This document shows, piece after piece, positions 25,325 to 34,773 of a stretch of DNA of 64,000 bases. The translations under genes and the position numbers were made by a program. Positions within the stretch are counted from its first letter, which is position 1. The number at the start of each line of letters is the position of its first letter. Source of the stretch: CAYYFX01 sp964471155 (GTDB lineage Bacteria > ARS69); the NCBI GenBank assembly GCA_964471155.1, contig CAYYFX010000005.1, positions 1 through 64,000 of the forward strand, read 5' to 3'. The notes under the pieces were generated by a model that was not told the DNA's origin, did not search any database, and was given only the letters and a program-made list of their open reading frames with translations.

Positions 25325-27112
25325 TCACCCGCCCGCGCGCGCCGCCAGGTCCGCGAGCAGTTCCTGCGCGCGGGCCGCCTCGGCCGGATCCGGGTCGGCG
25401 CCGAGGAACGCGCGCAGCGCGGCGACGGCCTCGTCGTTCCGTCCCAGACGCGACAGGATCACGGCGCGCGAGACGTGCGCGGCCGCCAGCGTCGGATCCG
25501 CGGCGATCGCCCGCTCCGCCTCGGCCAGCGCCGCCGCGGGATCGCCCGCGAGATCCAGGAGGATCGCGTGCTCGTGCCGGAGCGCGGCATCCCCCGGCAT
25601 CGCCGCGAGCGCCCGCGCCGCTTCCGCGCGCGCCGCCGCCACGCGCCCCGCGCGCCGCAGCAGCTCGATGCGCGCGAGGCGCGCCGCGTACATGCCCGGC
25701 TCCTCCGCCAGCGCCCGGTCGATCCAGCGCAGCGCGCGCACCGGCTCGCCGCGCGCCCGCTCCGCCTCCGCCACGAGCAGGTACGACACGACCCAGGGCC
25801 TCGCGGGAATGCCGAAGGGATTCGCATGCGCCACCGCGGTGAAGGCGACCGCGACCGCCGCCGCCGTCCCCGCCGCGCGCCACGACCGCGCGCGCGCCGC
25901 CCGCACGAGCGCCGCCGCGCCCGCGCCGCCCAGCGCCACGACGAGCGGCGCCGCGGGCACGCGGAAGCGGTCGTTCACGAAGAACGCGAGCATCGCGAGC
26001 AGCGTGATCCCGGCCGCCGCCGCGAGCCACCGCACGCTCCGGTCGCGTCGGCGGAGCCACACGCCCGCCGCCGCCAGGGGCAGCCACACGCCCCAGCCCG
26101 GCCCGCGCAGGAGCGGGATCTCCTCGCGGAACAGGGCGAGGTCGTGGTTGTTCGGGATCTCGCGGGCCGCGAACGCGAGGACCGCCTTCCGGCCGAGCAG
26201 CGCGAGCCAGCGCGCGGGATCCGCGGCCACCGACTCCAGCGTCCGGCGGGTCCAGTGCGCGGATACCTCCGAGGGGCGCAGCTCGCGTCCCGCGTCCGCC
26301 TCCGCGATCCGCGCGGCCGCCTCCACCATCCGGTACCCCAGCGCGGTGGGCGCGTCCGGGAACGTGGCGCTCATGCCGTCCGCCCCGGGTCCGTTGCCCA
26401 GGTACAGGTTCAGCCCGCCCTGCGATGCGAGGAAGGACGGATCCCCGGCGCGGACGTTGTGCGCGGTGGCCAGGAGCGGCGCCGCCAGCAGCGCCGCGCC
26501 GGCCGCGACGGCCGCCGCCCGCCGCCCGCGCCGGGCCAGGTCCAGCGCAAGCCACGCGCCCACCGGCAGCACGAGCGGCCACGCCGCGCCCGCCGCCCCG
26601 ATCAGCGCACCGGCCCCCAGCGCCGCGCCGGCGCCGCCGCGCTCCCGCGCGCGATCGCCGCACAGCACCCCCGCCGCGAACAGCGGCACCGCGACGACCG
26701 GGGCGAGGAGCTGCCCGTCGAAGAACAGGAACGCGGGATACACGGCCGCGCCGAGCCCGGCCACCCACGCCGCCGCCGCGCCGCCCGCGCGCGCCGCCAG
26801 CAGCGCCACGAGCACGGGCGTGACCGTCCCGAGCGCGAGCTGCCACGCCACCACGCGCGCGGGATCGTCGCCGGCCGCGCGCAGCAGCCCCGCCAGGGCC
26901 ACGAGGTACCCCGGCGGCCGGAAGAACGGCTCGTCGCCCGGCCACGTCCCGGCGAGCAGGCCGCGCGCCCAGGCCAGGTTGGCCGCGCCGTCCAGCACCG
27001 GCGCCGCCAGCTCCGGATGCCGCGCGAGGGCCGCGGCGTAGGCCATGCGCATGGCCGCCGCGGCGACGGCCGTGGCCAGGACCGGCGCCGCGAGCGCGCG
27101 CACGCCGCTCAC
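25325..27112 (-). CDS. GT39-type membrane glycosyltransferase with C-terminal TPRs
   Basis: 595 residues. Residues 1-420 hold about ten membrane helices, with an acidic DGAANLAWARG motif after the first helix and FFRPPGYLVALAG, the pattern of dolichyl/undecaprenyl-phosphate sugar transferases (GT39, ArnT-like). Residues about 430-590 are Ala-rich TPR repeats (LRWIDRALAEEPGMYAARLA, AEAERAIAADPTLAAAHVSR). GTG 27112 overlaps the stop of the permease gene (GTGA), so it belongs to that transcript. Probably transfers a lipid-linked sugar in the envelope; acceptor unknown. Confidence 0.78.
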   Translation of the reverse strand: MSGVRALAAPVLATAVAAAAMRMAYAAALARHPELAAPVLDGAANLAWARGLLAGTWPGDEPFFRPPGYLVALAGLLRAAGDDPARVVAWQLALGTVTPVLVALLAARAGGAAAAWVAGLGAAVYPAFLFFDGQLLAPVVAVPLFAAGVLCGDRARERGGAGAALGAGALIGAAGAAWPLVLPVGAWLALDLARRGRRAAAVAAGAALLAAPLLATAHNVRAGDPSFLASQGGLNLYLGNGPGADGMSATFPDAPTALGYRMVEAAARIAEADAGRELRPSEVSAHWTRRTLESVAADPARWLALLGRKAVLAFAAREIPNNHDLALFREEIPLLRGPGWGVWLPLAAAGVWLRRRDRSVRWLAAAAGITLLAMLAFFVNDRFRVPAAPLVVALGGAGAAALVRAARARSWRAAGTAAAVAVAFTAVAHANPFGIPARPWVVSYLLVAEAERARGEPVRALRWIDRALAEEPGMYAARLARIELLRRAGRVAAARAEAARALAAMPGDAALRHEHAILLDLAGDPAAALAEAERAIAADPTLAAAHVSRAVILSRLGRNDEAVAALRAFLGADPDPAEAARAQELLADLAARAGG

Positions 27113-28362
27113 TCGCGCCGGAGCGCTTCGATGGGGTCCAGCCGGGCCGCGCGGGACGCGGGGTACAGCCCGAAGAACAGCCCCAGCCCGACCGAGAACG
27201 CCACGCCGCCCAGCGCCGTCAGCGGGTGCACGAGCGCCGGCAGCCCCGCGAATCGCGACACGAGGAACGCCAGCAGGAAGCCCACGGCCACGCCCAGCAC
27301 GCCGCCGAGCCCGGTGAGCGTGGCCGATTCCACCAGGAACTGCGTGAGGATCTCGGAGCGCTTCGCCCCCACCGCCTTGCGCAGTCCGATCTCCTGCGTC
27401 CGCTCGGTCACCGACACGAGCATGATGTTCATCACGCCGATGCCGCCGACGGTGAGCCCGATCGAGGACATCGCCACGAGGATCAACCCGATCGGCCCCG
27501 TGATCCGCTTCACGAACTCGTCGACCCGGTCGCTGGAGATCAGGGAGAAGTCGTCCTTGTCGCCGGGGCGGAGCTGGTGGCGCGCCCGCATCACGGCGCG
27601 CGCCTCCTCCACGACCTGCTCCGTGCGGTACCCCTCCCCGACCGTCATGTAGACGTACGTGGGGTCGCTCGGGCCGGCGAGTTCCTTCCGGAACGTGGAC
27701 CAGGGCACGAACGCGAAGTTGTCCGCCACGCCGCCGAAGATGGACGAGCGCTCCTTCGCCACGCCGACCACGCGGTAGTGCGTCTCGCCGACGCGCACGC
27801 GCTTGCCCAGGGGATCCACGCCGGGGAAGAGGTCCGCGGCCGGACCCGCGCCGAGGTACACGACCTCCGCGCGCGTCAGGATCTCCCCCTCCGTGAAGAA
27901 GCGCCCGGCGGCCGTGGGGATGGCGTACACGTTCAGCACCTGCGCGCCGGCGCCGTTCACGAAGATGGGCCGCGTGCGCTGCTCGCCGCGGTGCATGATG
28001 AACGGCCGGTTCGAGTCCGCGTAGTACTCCGCCACCCCGACCGACGGAAGCTCCTCGAGCGCGCGCGCATCCGCCGGCTCGATCTCGGGCCGGGCGAGCA
28101 CGCGCGGGTTGTTCGGATCCCCCTCGGTCAGGAAGTCCCAGCGGGCGAGGGTGACGACGGACTGGTCGCTGGAGCGGACCTCCACCTCGATGCGGCGCCC
28201 CAGTCCGCCCACGATGGCCACCATCCCGATCAGCACCGTGACCCCGATGGCCACGCCGAGCACGAGCAGACCCGACCGCAGCCGGTGCGCGCGCATCACG
28301 TCCACCGCCAGCTTCGCGGAGTCCTGCAGCGTCTCCAGACCCGACCGGTGGCGTCTACTCAC
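27109..28362 (-). CDS. MacB-like ABC transporter permease 2
   Basis: 417 residues: one N-terminal helix, a MacB periplasmic core domain of about 220 residues, then three C-terminal helices with the FtsX-like signature (GGIGVMNIMLVSVTERTQEIGLRKAVGAKR) and the ending LDPIEALRRE. Paralogous to the preceding permease of the same unit. GTG 28362 overlaps its neighbour's stop. Such permeases work with a LolD-type ATPase and a periplasmic adaptor in lipoprotein, peptide or drug export; the ATPase is not in this operon. Confidence 0.88.
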   Translation of the reverse strand: MSRRHRSGLETLQDSAKLAVDVMRAHRLRSGLLVLGVAIGVTVLIGMVAIVGGLGRRIEVEVRSSDQSVVTLARWDFLTEGDPNNPRVLARPEIEPADARALEELPSVGVAEYYADSNRPFIMHRGEQRTRPIFVNGAGAQVLNVYAIPTAAGRFFTEGEILTRAEVVYLGAGPAADLFPGVDPLGKRVRVGETHYRVVGVAKERSSIFGGVADNFAFVPWSTFRKELAGPSDPTYVYMTVGEGYRTEQVVEEARAVMRARHQLRPGDKDDFSLISSDRVDEFVKRITGPIGLILVAMSSIGLTVGGIGVMNIMLVSVTERTQEIGLRKAVGAKRSEILTQFLVESATLTGLGGVLGVAVGFLLAFLVSRFAGLPALVHPLTALGGVAFSVGLGLFFGLYPASRAARLDPIEALRRE

Positions 28363-29608
28363 GGCGCAGCGCCTCCACGGGATCCAGCGACGCCGCGCGG
28401 TTCGCCGGGTACAGCCCGAAGAAGACGCCGACCGCGAACGTCACCGCGAGCCCGGCCACGATGGACCAGATCTCCACGCGGTACGGGAGCGGCGTGAGCA
28501 CGGAGACGAGGCTGGCCAGCCCGAACCCGAGCAGCGTGCCGAGGACGCCGCCCGTGAGGGACAGCGCGACGGACTCCGCCAGGAACTGCCCGAGGATGTC
28601 CGCCCGGCGCGCGCCCAGCGCCTTGCGCAGCCCCACCTCCCGCGTGCGCTGCGCCACGGACACGAGCATGACGTTCATGATCACCACGCCGCCCACCACG
28701 AGCGAGATGGCCACCAGCAGGATCAGCGCGGAGAAGATGGCGCGGGAGATGGACTGCCACAGCGCCACGATGCCCTCGGAGGAGGTGACCGCGAAGTCGT
28801 TCGCCTCGCCCGGGCGCAGCTTGTGGCGGATGCGCATCCAGGTCTCCACCTGCTGTTGCACCTCCTCGATGCCGGAGACGTCGTCGCACAGGATGCGCAC
28901 GTCCAGGGAGCGCTGCCCGCCGAACATCTTCAGGTGCCGCCCGAGCGGAAGGAGGACCACCCGGTTCGGGTCCGAGCCGAGCCCCTTCGGCTTCTCCGCC
29001 AGGACGCCGACGATCTCGAGGTGCCGGCCGCCCACGCGCAGCGTCCGGCCGAGGACGTCGCCGCCGCGGCCGAGCCGCGCCGGGATGTCCGCGCCCACCA
29101 CGCACACCTGCCGGCTGTGCTCGTCCTCGAAGGGGCTGAAGTGCCGCCCGGCCGCGAGGCCGCGGTCCGGCGAGTCCGCGTCCCCGCGATCCAGGAAGAA
29201 CGGGTAGTCCGCGGTCCACCCCTGCACGGTCACGTCCGCGAGCGACAGGCCGTTCATCTCCGCGCGCGCGGAGCCGGTGTTCGTGGCGGCCACCCGGAGG
29301 ACGCCGGGCAGGCCCGCCTCGCGCAGGGCCCGGTAGTCCGCGAGCGTGATGTCGGGGTTGTGCAGGGACTCCAGGAAGGCGTCGAGGTTCGTGAGGGCCG
29401 CCAGCTCGTCCACCGAGCGCAGCGTGACCACGTTCGAGCCCTCGTCGGCGATCTCGCGGCGCACGAAGGCGTCGGCGCCGTCGATCAGCGAGACGACGGC
29501 GATCACGGACGTGACCGCCACGATGTTCCCGAGCACGGTCAGGAAGGTCCGCAGCTTGTACGCCCGCAGCGAGTCCAGCGCGACGCGGACGGATTCGCCG
29601 AGCCTCAC
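28355..29608 (-). CDS. MacB-like ABC transporter permease 1
   Basis: 417 residues, same layout: N-terminal helix (LRTFLTVLGNIVAVTSVIAVVSL), MacB periplasmic domain, then GGVVIMNVMLVSVAQRTREVGLRKALGARR and ending LDPVEALRRE. GTG 29608 overlaps the adaptor stop (GTGA); its TAG stop lies within the start of the next permease. The two permeases likely form a heterodimer. Confidence 0.88.
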   Translation of the reverse strand: MRLGESVRVALDSLRAYKLRTFLTVLGNIVAVTSVIAVVSLIDGADAFVRREIADEGSNVVTLRSVDELAALTNLDAFLESLHNPDITLADYRALREAGLPGVLRVAATNTGSARAEMNGLSLADVTVQGWTADYPFFLDRGDADSPDRGLAAGRHFSPFEDEHSRQVCVVGADIPARLGRGGDVLGRTLRVGGRHLEIVGVLAEKPKGLGSDPNRVVLLPLGRHLKMFGGQRSLDVRILCDDVSGIEEVQQQVETWMRIRHKLRPGEANDFAVTSSEGIVALWQSISRAIFSALILLVAISLVVGGVVIMNVMLVSVAQRTREVGLRKALGARRADILGQFLAESVALSLTGGVLGTLLGFGLASLVSVLTPLPYRVEIWSIVAGLAVTFAVGVFFGLYPANRAASLDPVEALRRE

Positions 29609-30936
29609 GACGCGTCCCCGGCGTCGCCTCCCGAGGTCCCGGCCCCGTCCCCGCCCTCCGCTTCCGCCTTCCTCGCCGCCTTCGCGCGCGCCTTGTCGTC
29701 GCGCACGCGCACGCGCTCGCCGGAGTCCAGGCGGCGCAGCGCGTCGAAGGGCCCGCGGATCACGGGCGCGCCCTCGTCCAGACCCGAGACGACCTCGAAG
29801 TGCCGCTCGCCGGCGATGCCGGTCTCCAGCGGCACGAACGCGGCCGCGCCCTCCCGCACGAGGAAGACCCCCTCCTTCTCCTTCGTCTCGCCGGCCTCCG
29901 CATCCGCACCGGTCTTCGCGGTCTTCCGCGCCCGTCCCTTGCCCGGGAGCTTCCGCGCCTGGTCCTCCGGATCCCGCAGGACGAGCGACTCGATGGGCAC
30001 GGACAGCGCGCCCTCCCGCGTGTCCGTCACGATCTCCGCGCGCGCCGTGAGTCCCGGGCGGAGCGCGGGCGGCGGGTCCTCGAGCAGGATGCGGATGCGG
30101 AAGTCCTTCGCCTCCTGCGAGCCCAGCGGGCCGGCGTCGTACGCGCTGTTCCCCACCTCGATCACCGTCCCCTTCACCTTGCGGTCCGGGAACGCGTCCA
30201 CCTCCACCTCGGCCGGCTGCCCGGCGGCGGTGCGCACCACCTCGGTCTCGTCCACGAGCACGTGCGCCTCCATGGCGCCGAGGTTGGCGATGGTCACGAT
30301 GGCGGAGCCGCGGTTGTACAGGTCCCCGGCGAGGACGTTCTCGCCCTCCTCCACGGCCAGGCGCACCACGACGCCGGGGATGTCCGCGCGCACGATCGTG
30401 CGGTCGAGCGCGGTCTGCGCCTGCTCCACGCGGGCGCGCGCGTCCGCCACGTTGTGCCGCGCCGCGGCCACCCGCGCCTGCTGCACGTCCCGGGTGGTCT
30501 CCGCGCTCTCCAGGTCCCGCTGCGACGCCAGCCCCTGCTTCACGAGGTCCTCGACGCGCGCCAGCTCCTGCTCCGCCTGCTTCAGCTCCGCGCGCGCGAG
30601 CCGCTCGTTCGCCTCGGCGCTGGCGCGCGACGCCTGCGTCTGCTCCAGCACGGCCGAGGCCTCCGCCGGGTCGATGCGCAGGATGAGCTGGTCCTTCGCC
30701 ACGGTGTCCCCCTCGCGGACGGCCACCTCGAGGACCTTGCCGATCACGTTCGCCACGACGTCCACCGACTTGCTGGCCTCGATGCGTCCGGATCCGGAGA
30801 CCTTCGCCACGAGGTCCCGCCGCGCGGCGTTCTCCACGTCCACTTCCACGCCGCGCTGCCGCGCGGAGCGGAGGCTGGCGAACACGAGACCGCCCACGAC
30901 GACCACGAACCCGACGATGATCAGGATCCTGCGCAC
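29605..30936 (-). CDS. HlyD/MacA-like periplasmic adaptor
   Basis: 443 residues: N-terminal anchor helix (RRILIIVGFVVVVGGLVFASL), lipoyl half-motifs (SGRIEASKSVDVVANVIGKV and VRADIPGVVVRLAVEEGENV) flanking a long coiled-coil hairpin (residues about 95-190), then the beta-barrel domain and a Lys/Glu-rich tail (LPGKGRARKTAKTG, KARAKAARKAEAEG). GTG 30936 has GGGAGG upstream. First of the permease unit, 42 bases after kptA. Pairs with the two MacB-like permeases. Confidence 0.88.
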   Translation of the reverse strand: MRRILIIVGFVVVVGGLVFASLRSARQRGVEVDVENAARRDLVAKVSGSGRIEASKSVDVVANVIGKVLEVAVREGDTVAKDQLILRIDPAEASAVLEQTQASRASAEANERLARAELKQAEQELARVEDLVKQGLASQRDLESAETTRDVQQARVAAARHNVADARARVEQAQTALDRTIVRADIPGVVVRLAVEEGENVLAGDLYNRGSAIVTIANLGAMEAHVLVDETEVVRTAAGQPAEVEVDAFPDRKVKGTVIEVGNSAYDAGPLGSQEAKDFRIRILLEDPPPALRPGLTARAEIVTDTREGALSVPIESLVLRDPEDQARKLPGKGRARKTAKTGADAEAGETKEKEGVFLVREGAAAFVPLETGIAGERHFEVVSGLDEGAPVIRGPFDALRRLDSGERVRVRDDKARAKAARKAEAEGGDGAGTSGGDAGDAS

Positions 30937-30978
30937 GACGGTCCTCCCGGGGAGGTCTGGCGAGCGGCGGCGCCGGGA

Positions 30979-31701
30979 CTAGCGGCGGCCGCCCTTCTTC
31001 CGCGTCCGGCGCTTGAACTCGCCCTCCGCCGCGGGCTCCACGGGGCGAACGCCCGGGCGCACGGGCGGCGGCGAGGGCGGCAGCGGCTCGCGCCGCTCGT
31101 GCGCCTCGCGCTCCCGGGGGCGCGCAGGCGCCTCCGACGGTTCGGGGAGGTCGTCCGGGACCCGGCACACGTCCGCGGGCAGGGCGGGACACAGCCAGAT
31201 CAGCTCCGTGGCGCGATGGAACGTGAGCCCCTTCCCCAGCGCGGCGCGCGTGTCCACGCGCACCAGCACGGGGTCGTCCGTGTGCCGGGCGCCCACGGAG
31301 TGCGCCTCGTCCTCCGTGGACGAGAGGTGCACGTAGGCGCGCCCCATCGGCGAGAGGCCCTCGTCCCGGATGCGGGCCGCGTGCTCCGGCGTGGTGCCGT
31401 GCCACAGCACGTCGGGCGGATCGTCCGCCGGGTAGTTCAGGCGCACGCGGCTGCTGTGGCCGTACAGTGCGCGGATGCGGTTCCCTTCCACCTGGAAGCG
31501 GCGGCGCTCGGAGCCCTCCACGAGCTCCATCACGTCGTCCTCGGCGGTCTCGGCCACGATGTCCTCGGCCACGAGCACGTCGATCAGCGAGTCGAAGTCC
31601 ACGAAGCCCTGCTCGTCCATGGCCAAGCCGTAGTCGTCCGGGCGATGGCGCAGCACGAGGGACAGGAACTTGCTCAACCGCGTGGCGGTTCGTCGATCCA
31701 T
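30979..31701 (-). CDS. kptA: RNA 2'-phosphotransferase (KptA/Tpt1 family)
   Basis: 240 residues. RLSKFLSLVLRHRP (catalytic Arg-His), then RALYGHSSRV, LWHGTTPEHAARI and GRAYVHLSSTEDEAH, VRVDTRAA are the Tpt1 hallmarks. The enzyme transfers an internal RNA 2'-phosphate to NAD+. In bacteria the substrate is usually unknown. Residues after about 190 form an extra Pro/Arg-rich tail ending KRRTRKKGGRR. ATG 31701 is used because GGAGG lies just upstream; an upstream ATG (31755) falls only about 12 bases after the predicted transcription start. Promoter at 31774-31802. Confidence 0.88.
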   Translation of the reverse strand: MDRRTATRLSKFLSLVLRHRPDDYGLAMDEQGFVDFDSLIDVLVAEDIVAETAEDDVMELVEGSERRRFQVEGNRIRALYGHSSRVRLNYPADDPPDVLWHGTTPEHAARIRDEGLSPMGRAYVHLSSTEDEAHSVGARHTDDPVLVRVDTRAALGKGLTFHRATELIWLCPALPADVCRVPDDLPEPSEAPARPREREAHERREPLPPSPPPVRPGVRPVEPAAEGEFKRRTRKKGGRR

Positions 31702-31773
31702 CGGTTCCTCCGGCCCGTCCGGTCGGGCGTCCACGGCGGCCGGGTTCAGCGGCATCCGACCAGGGAGTGCAGG

Positions 31774-31802
31774 AGTCTATGCGTGCGGTCCGGACCCGGC
31801 AA
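31774..31802 (-). promoter_or_regulatory. Sigma-70-like promoter of kptA
   Basis: Minus strand TTGCCG (31802-31797), 17-base spacer, TAGACT (31779-31774). Same -10 box as promoters A and B but without their wider flanking similarity. Confidence 0.65.
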
Positions 31803-31937
31803 CGAGATTCCCCGGGGCCCCGGCCCCCGGAAGCCCCCCGGGCGCCTCCGGGGGCCTCCCCCGCGGGTTCCGATCTCGCCAAACCCCCGGGGAGCCGATA
31901 GATTGCATGGCCCGGCCCGCTCGCCAGGAGGACGCCC

Positions 31938-33167
31938 GTGAAGACCAGCATCGAGACGCCCCACGGACTGGACACGCGCGCATTCCTGCTCGCGAAGACC
32001 GACCAGGCGGTGGAGATCCTGAAGGAGAAGGGGATCGACGTCTGGCTCACGTACGTGCGCGAGTCCAGCACGAACACGGATCCCGTCCTGGAGCTCATCT
32101 TCGAGGGGGACCTCACCTGGGAGTCCGCCCTCATCCTGACCGCCGACGGCGAGAAGATCGCCATCGTCGGCGTGCATGACGCGCCCGACCTCGAGGAGTC
32201 GGGGATCTGGCACCGCGTGATCGGGTACCGCGAGGGCATCTCCGAGCCCCTCGTGAACACGCTGACCCGGCTGGATCCGCACGCCATCGCGGTGAACGTC
32301 TCGGAGAACGACCCCCTGGCCGACGGGCTCGGCGCGGGGTTGAACCGGCTGCTGCGCCGTCGCCTGGAGGGGACCCTGCTCGCGGACCGCCTGGTGCCGG
32401 CCGAGGACGTGATCTGGTGCCTGCGGGGCCGGAAGCTGCCTGTCGAGATCGACGCCGTGCGCCGGGCCGTGAAGGAGACGGAGATCGTCCTGCAGGACGC
32501 CACGGCGGACATCGCGCCGGGCGTCACCGCCCGCGCCTTCGCCGACGCCATCCGCGAGCGCGCCCGCGCGCGCGGCCTGGAGTGCGCGTGGACCCCGAAG
32601 ATCTGTCCCATCGTGTCCACGGGCGCGTCGTCGCCGGTGGGCCATGTCGCCCCGCGCGAGGACACCATCACGAAGGGCCGGCTCGTGCACGTGGACTACG
32701 GCGTGAAGCTGGACCGGTACTGCTCGGACCTGCAGCGGATGTGGTGGGTCTCCGAGCACGGCGAGGGGCCGCCGGACGACGTGCAGCGGGCCTTCCAGAC
32801 CGTGGCGGACGCCATCCGCAAGGCCGCGGCCGCGCTGAAGCCCGGCGTGCAGGGCTGGGAGATCGACCAGGTGGCGCGGGACTGCCTCACCGGCGCCGGC
32901 TACGAGGAGTACGAGCACGCGCTCGGCCACCAGGTGGGCCGCGCCGCACACGACGGGGGCGGCGCCACCCTCGCGCCGCGCTGGGAGCGGTACAACGAGA
33001 CGCCCTACCAGCGCGTGGAGGTCGGGAACGTGTACACGCTCGAGCCGTCCATCTTCCTGAAGGACCAGGGCATCATCGCGCTGGAGGAGATGGTGCTGGT
33101 GACGGCGGACGGGTGCGAGTTCCTGTCCACGCCGCAGACGGAGCTTCCGGTCCTGCGCTTCCGCTAG
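31938..33167 (+). CDS. M24 family metallopeptidase (Xaa-Pro peptidase-like)
   Basis: 409 residues. An N-terminal creatinase-like domain is followed by the pita-bread catalytic domain. The five metal ligands are visible as HVDYG (Asp), CSDLQR (Asp), ALGHQVGR (His), YTLEPS (Glu) and LEEMV (Glu). GTG 31938 has AGGAGGA upstream. A possible -10 box TAGATT lies at 31899-31904. Cytosolic; hydrolyses peptides with proline or a related substrate. The stop is eight bases from the convergent apt gene. Confidence 0.88.
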   Translation: MKTSIETPHGLDTRAFLLAKTDQAVEILKEKGIDVWLTYVRESSTNTDPVLELIFEGDLTWESALILTADGEKIAIVGVHDAPDLEESGIWHRVIGYREGISEPLVNTLTRLDPHAIAVNVSENDPLADGLGAGLNRLLRRRLEGTLLADRLVPAEDVIWCLRGRKLPVEIDAVRRAVKETEIVLQDATADIAPGVTARAFADAIRERARARGLECAWTPKICPIVSTGASSPVGHVAPREDTITKGRLVHVDYGVKLDRYCSDLQRMWWVSEHGEGPPDDVQRAFQTVADAIRKAAAALKPGVQGWEIDQVARDCLTGAGYEEYEHALGHQVGRAAHDGGGATLAPRWERYNETPYQRVEVGNVYTLEPSIFLKDQGIIALEEMVLVTADGCEFLSTPQTELPVLRFR

Positions 33168-33174
33168 CTCGCGC

Positions 33175-33702
33175 TCAGGCGTAGCGGACGAGCGAGTGCA
33201 CCGCGGTGTCGCGGAGCAGCTTCCGGCCCTCGAGGAACTCCAGCTCCAGCAGGAAGCCCGCGCCCAGGAGCGACGCGCCGGCTTCGCGCACGAGCCGGCA
33301 CGCGGCGGCGGCGGTCCCGCCGGTGGCGAGCACGTCGTCGATCACCACCACCCGCGCGCCGGGCCGGAACGCGTCCACGTGGACCTCCAGGGCATCGGTG
33401 CCGTACTCCAGGGCGTACTCGGCGCGCCGGCACTCGTGGGGCAGCTTCCCGGGCTTGCGCAGCGGGACGAACGAGGCGTTCAGCCGGTCGGCCAGCGCGC
33501 CGCCCAGGATGAAGCCGCGGGCCTCGATGGCACACACCGCCTCCACCCCCTCGGGCCGCCACCGGGACTCCATGCCGTCCAGGGCCAGGCCGAACTCGTG
33601 CGGGTCGCCCAGGAGAGGCGTGATGTCCTTGAAGAGGATCCCGGGCTTGGGGAAGTCGGGGATGTCGCGGATGATCCGCTTCAGCCGGTCCTCGAGGGTC
33701 AT
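33175..33702 (-). CDS. apt: Adenine phosphoribosyltransferase
   Basis: 175 residues, normal length. N-terminal IRDIPDFPKPGILFKDITPLL, the GFILGGALA loop, RKPGKLPHE and the PRPP-binding VVVIDDVLATGGTA motif are all present. Salvages adenine to AMP with PRPP. ATG 33702. Last gene downstream of a tRNA-Pro on the same strand. Confidence 0.96.
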   Translation of the reverse strand: MTLEDRLKRIIRDIPDFPKPGILFKDITPLLGDPHEFGLALDGMESRWRPEGVEAVCAIEARGFILGGALADRLNASFVPLRKPGKLPHECRRAEYALEYGTDALEVHVDAFRPGARVVVIDDVLATGGTAAAACRLVREAGASLLGAGFLLELEFLEGRKLLRDTAVHSLVRYA

Positions 33703-33819
33703 GCCGCCTCCGCGGTGCCGCTCGGAATCGCTCGAAGCGATTGGCGGAACTTATTGAGATGACGTTGCTTGAACGAGCCGAGGCCCCGGCCCCGAAGGGC
33801 GCGGGGCCTCGGTGGGATC

Positions 33820-33896
<77 letters not shown>

Positions 33897-34110
33897 ACCC
33901 GTTTGGCGATCCGGCGATTCCGCCACCGGAGAGCGGCCGCCCGCAGCGGCGACCCTTTGGCGGAGGCTTCCGGGCGCCGGGTCCCGGAACAGCCCCGGGA
34001 TTCTACTCGCCCGCGCGGGAATGCGGAAGGGCGAACTGCCCCGGGGCCGCCGTCGTCCCCGGTCCGCCGGCAGCGCGGGGCGGTGGCCCGACCCGTCGCC
34101 CCCGGCCGCC

Positions 34111-34773
34111 TCAGCGGGCCCAGCCTTCCTTGCCCAGCAGGGGAACGAACGCGCAGTCGATGATCCGTCGCGCCAGCGCCTTGCCCTTCTGCTTCGTCAC
34201 CACCTCCAGCACCTGCGACTCCCGGTCCCCGATCGGGATCACGAGCAACCCGCCCTCGGCCAGTTGCTCGAAGAGCGGCGGCGGGAGGTCCGGCGCGCCG
34301 GCGGTCACCAGGATGCGGTCGAAGGGCGCGTGCTCGGGCCAGCCCAGCGTGCCGTCCCCGGACTTCAGGATCACGTTCGAGTAGCCCAGCTCCTTGAGCC
34401 GCGCCGCGGCCGCGCGGGCCAGCTCGTCCGAGCGCTCGATGGAGAACAGCCGCGGCGTGAACTCCGCCAGCACCGCGGTCTGGTAGCCGGATCCCGTGCC
34501 GATCTCCAGGATCTTCTCGCCGCCGGAGAGCCGCAGCGCCTCCGTCATCAGCGCGACCATGTACGGCTGCGAGATGGTCTGCCCGGCGCCGATGGGCAGC
34601 GCATGATCCCCGTACGCGCGCGTCCGCAGCGCCGCGTCCACGAAGCGGTGCCGCGGCACGCGGGCGAGCGCGTCCAGGACGCGCGCGTCGCGGATGCCGC
34701 GCGCCTCGAGCTGCTGGCGCACCATGTCCTCGCGGACGCCGCGAAAGCCTTCCGCCACCGGTTCGTCCGTCAC
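34111..34773 (-). CDS. pcm: Protein-L-isoaspartate O-methyltransferase
   Basis: 220 residues. RHRFVDAALRTRAYGDHALPIGAGQTISQP is cut here to its recognisable parts: AYGDHALPIGAGQTISQPY, then the SAM-binding ILEIGTGSGYQTAVLAE and the post-II/III motifs (RILVTAGAPDLPPPL, GGLLVIPIG). Repairs isoaspartyl residues using SAM. GTG 34773 overlaps the surE stop (GTGA), reproducing the common surE-pcm pair involved in stress survival. Confidence 0.94.
   Translation of the reverse strand: MTDEPVAEGFRGVREDMVRQQLEARGIRDARVLDALARVPRHRFVDAALRTRAYGDHALPIGAGQTISQPYMVALMTEALRLSGGEKILEIGTGSGYQTAVLAEFTPRLFSIERSDELARAAAARLKELGYSNVILKSGDGTLGWPEHAPFDRILVTAGAPDLPPPLFEQLAEGGLLVIPIGDRESQVLEVVTKQKGKALARRIIDCAFVPLLGKEGWAR

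Noticed and set aside
31702..31755. Longer KptA start at ATG 31755
   Set aside because: It lies only about 12 bases after the predicted transcription start and lacks a ribosome-binding site, while GGAGG precedes ATG 31701.
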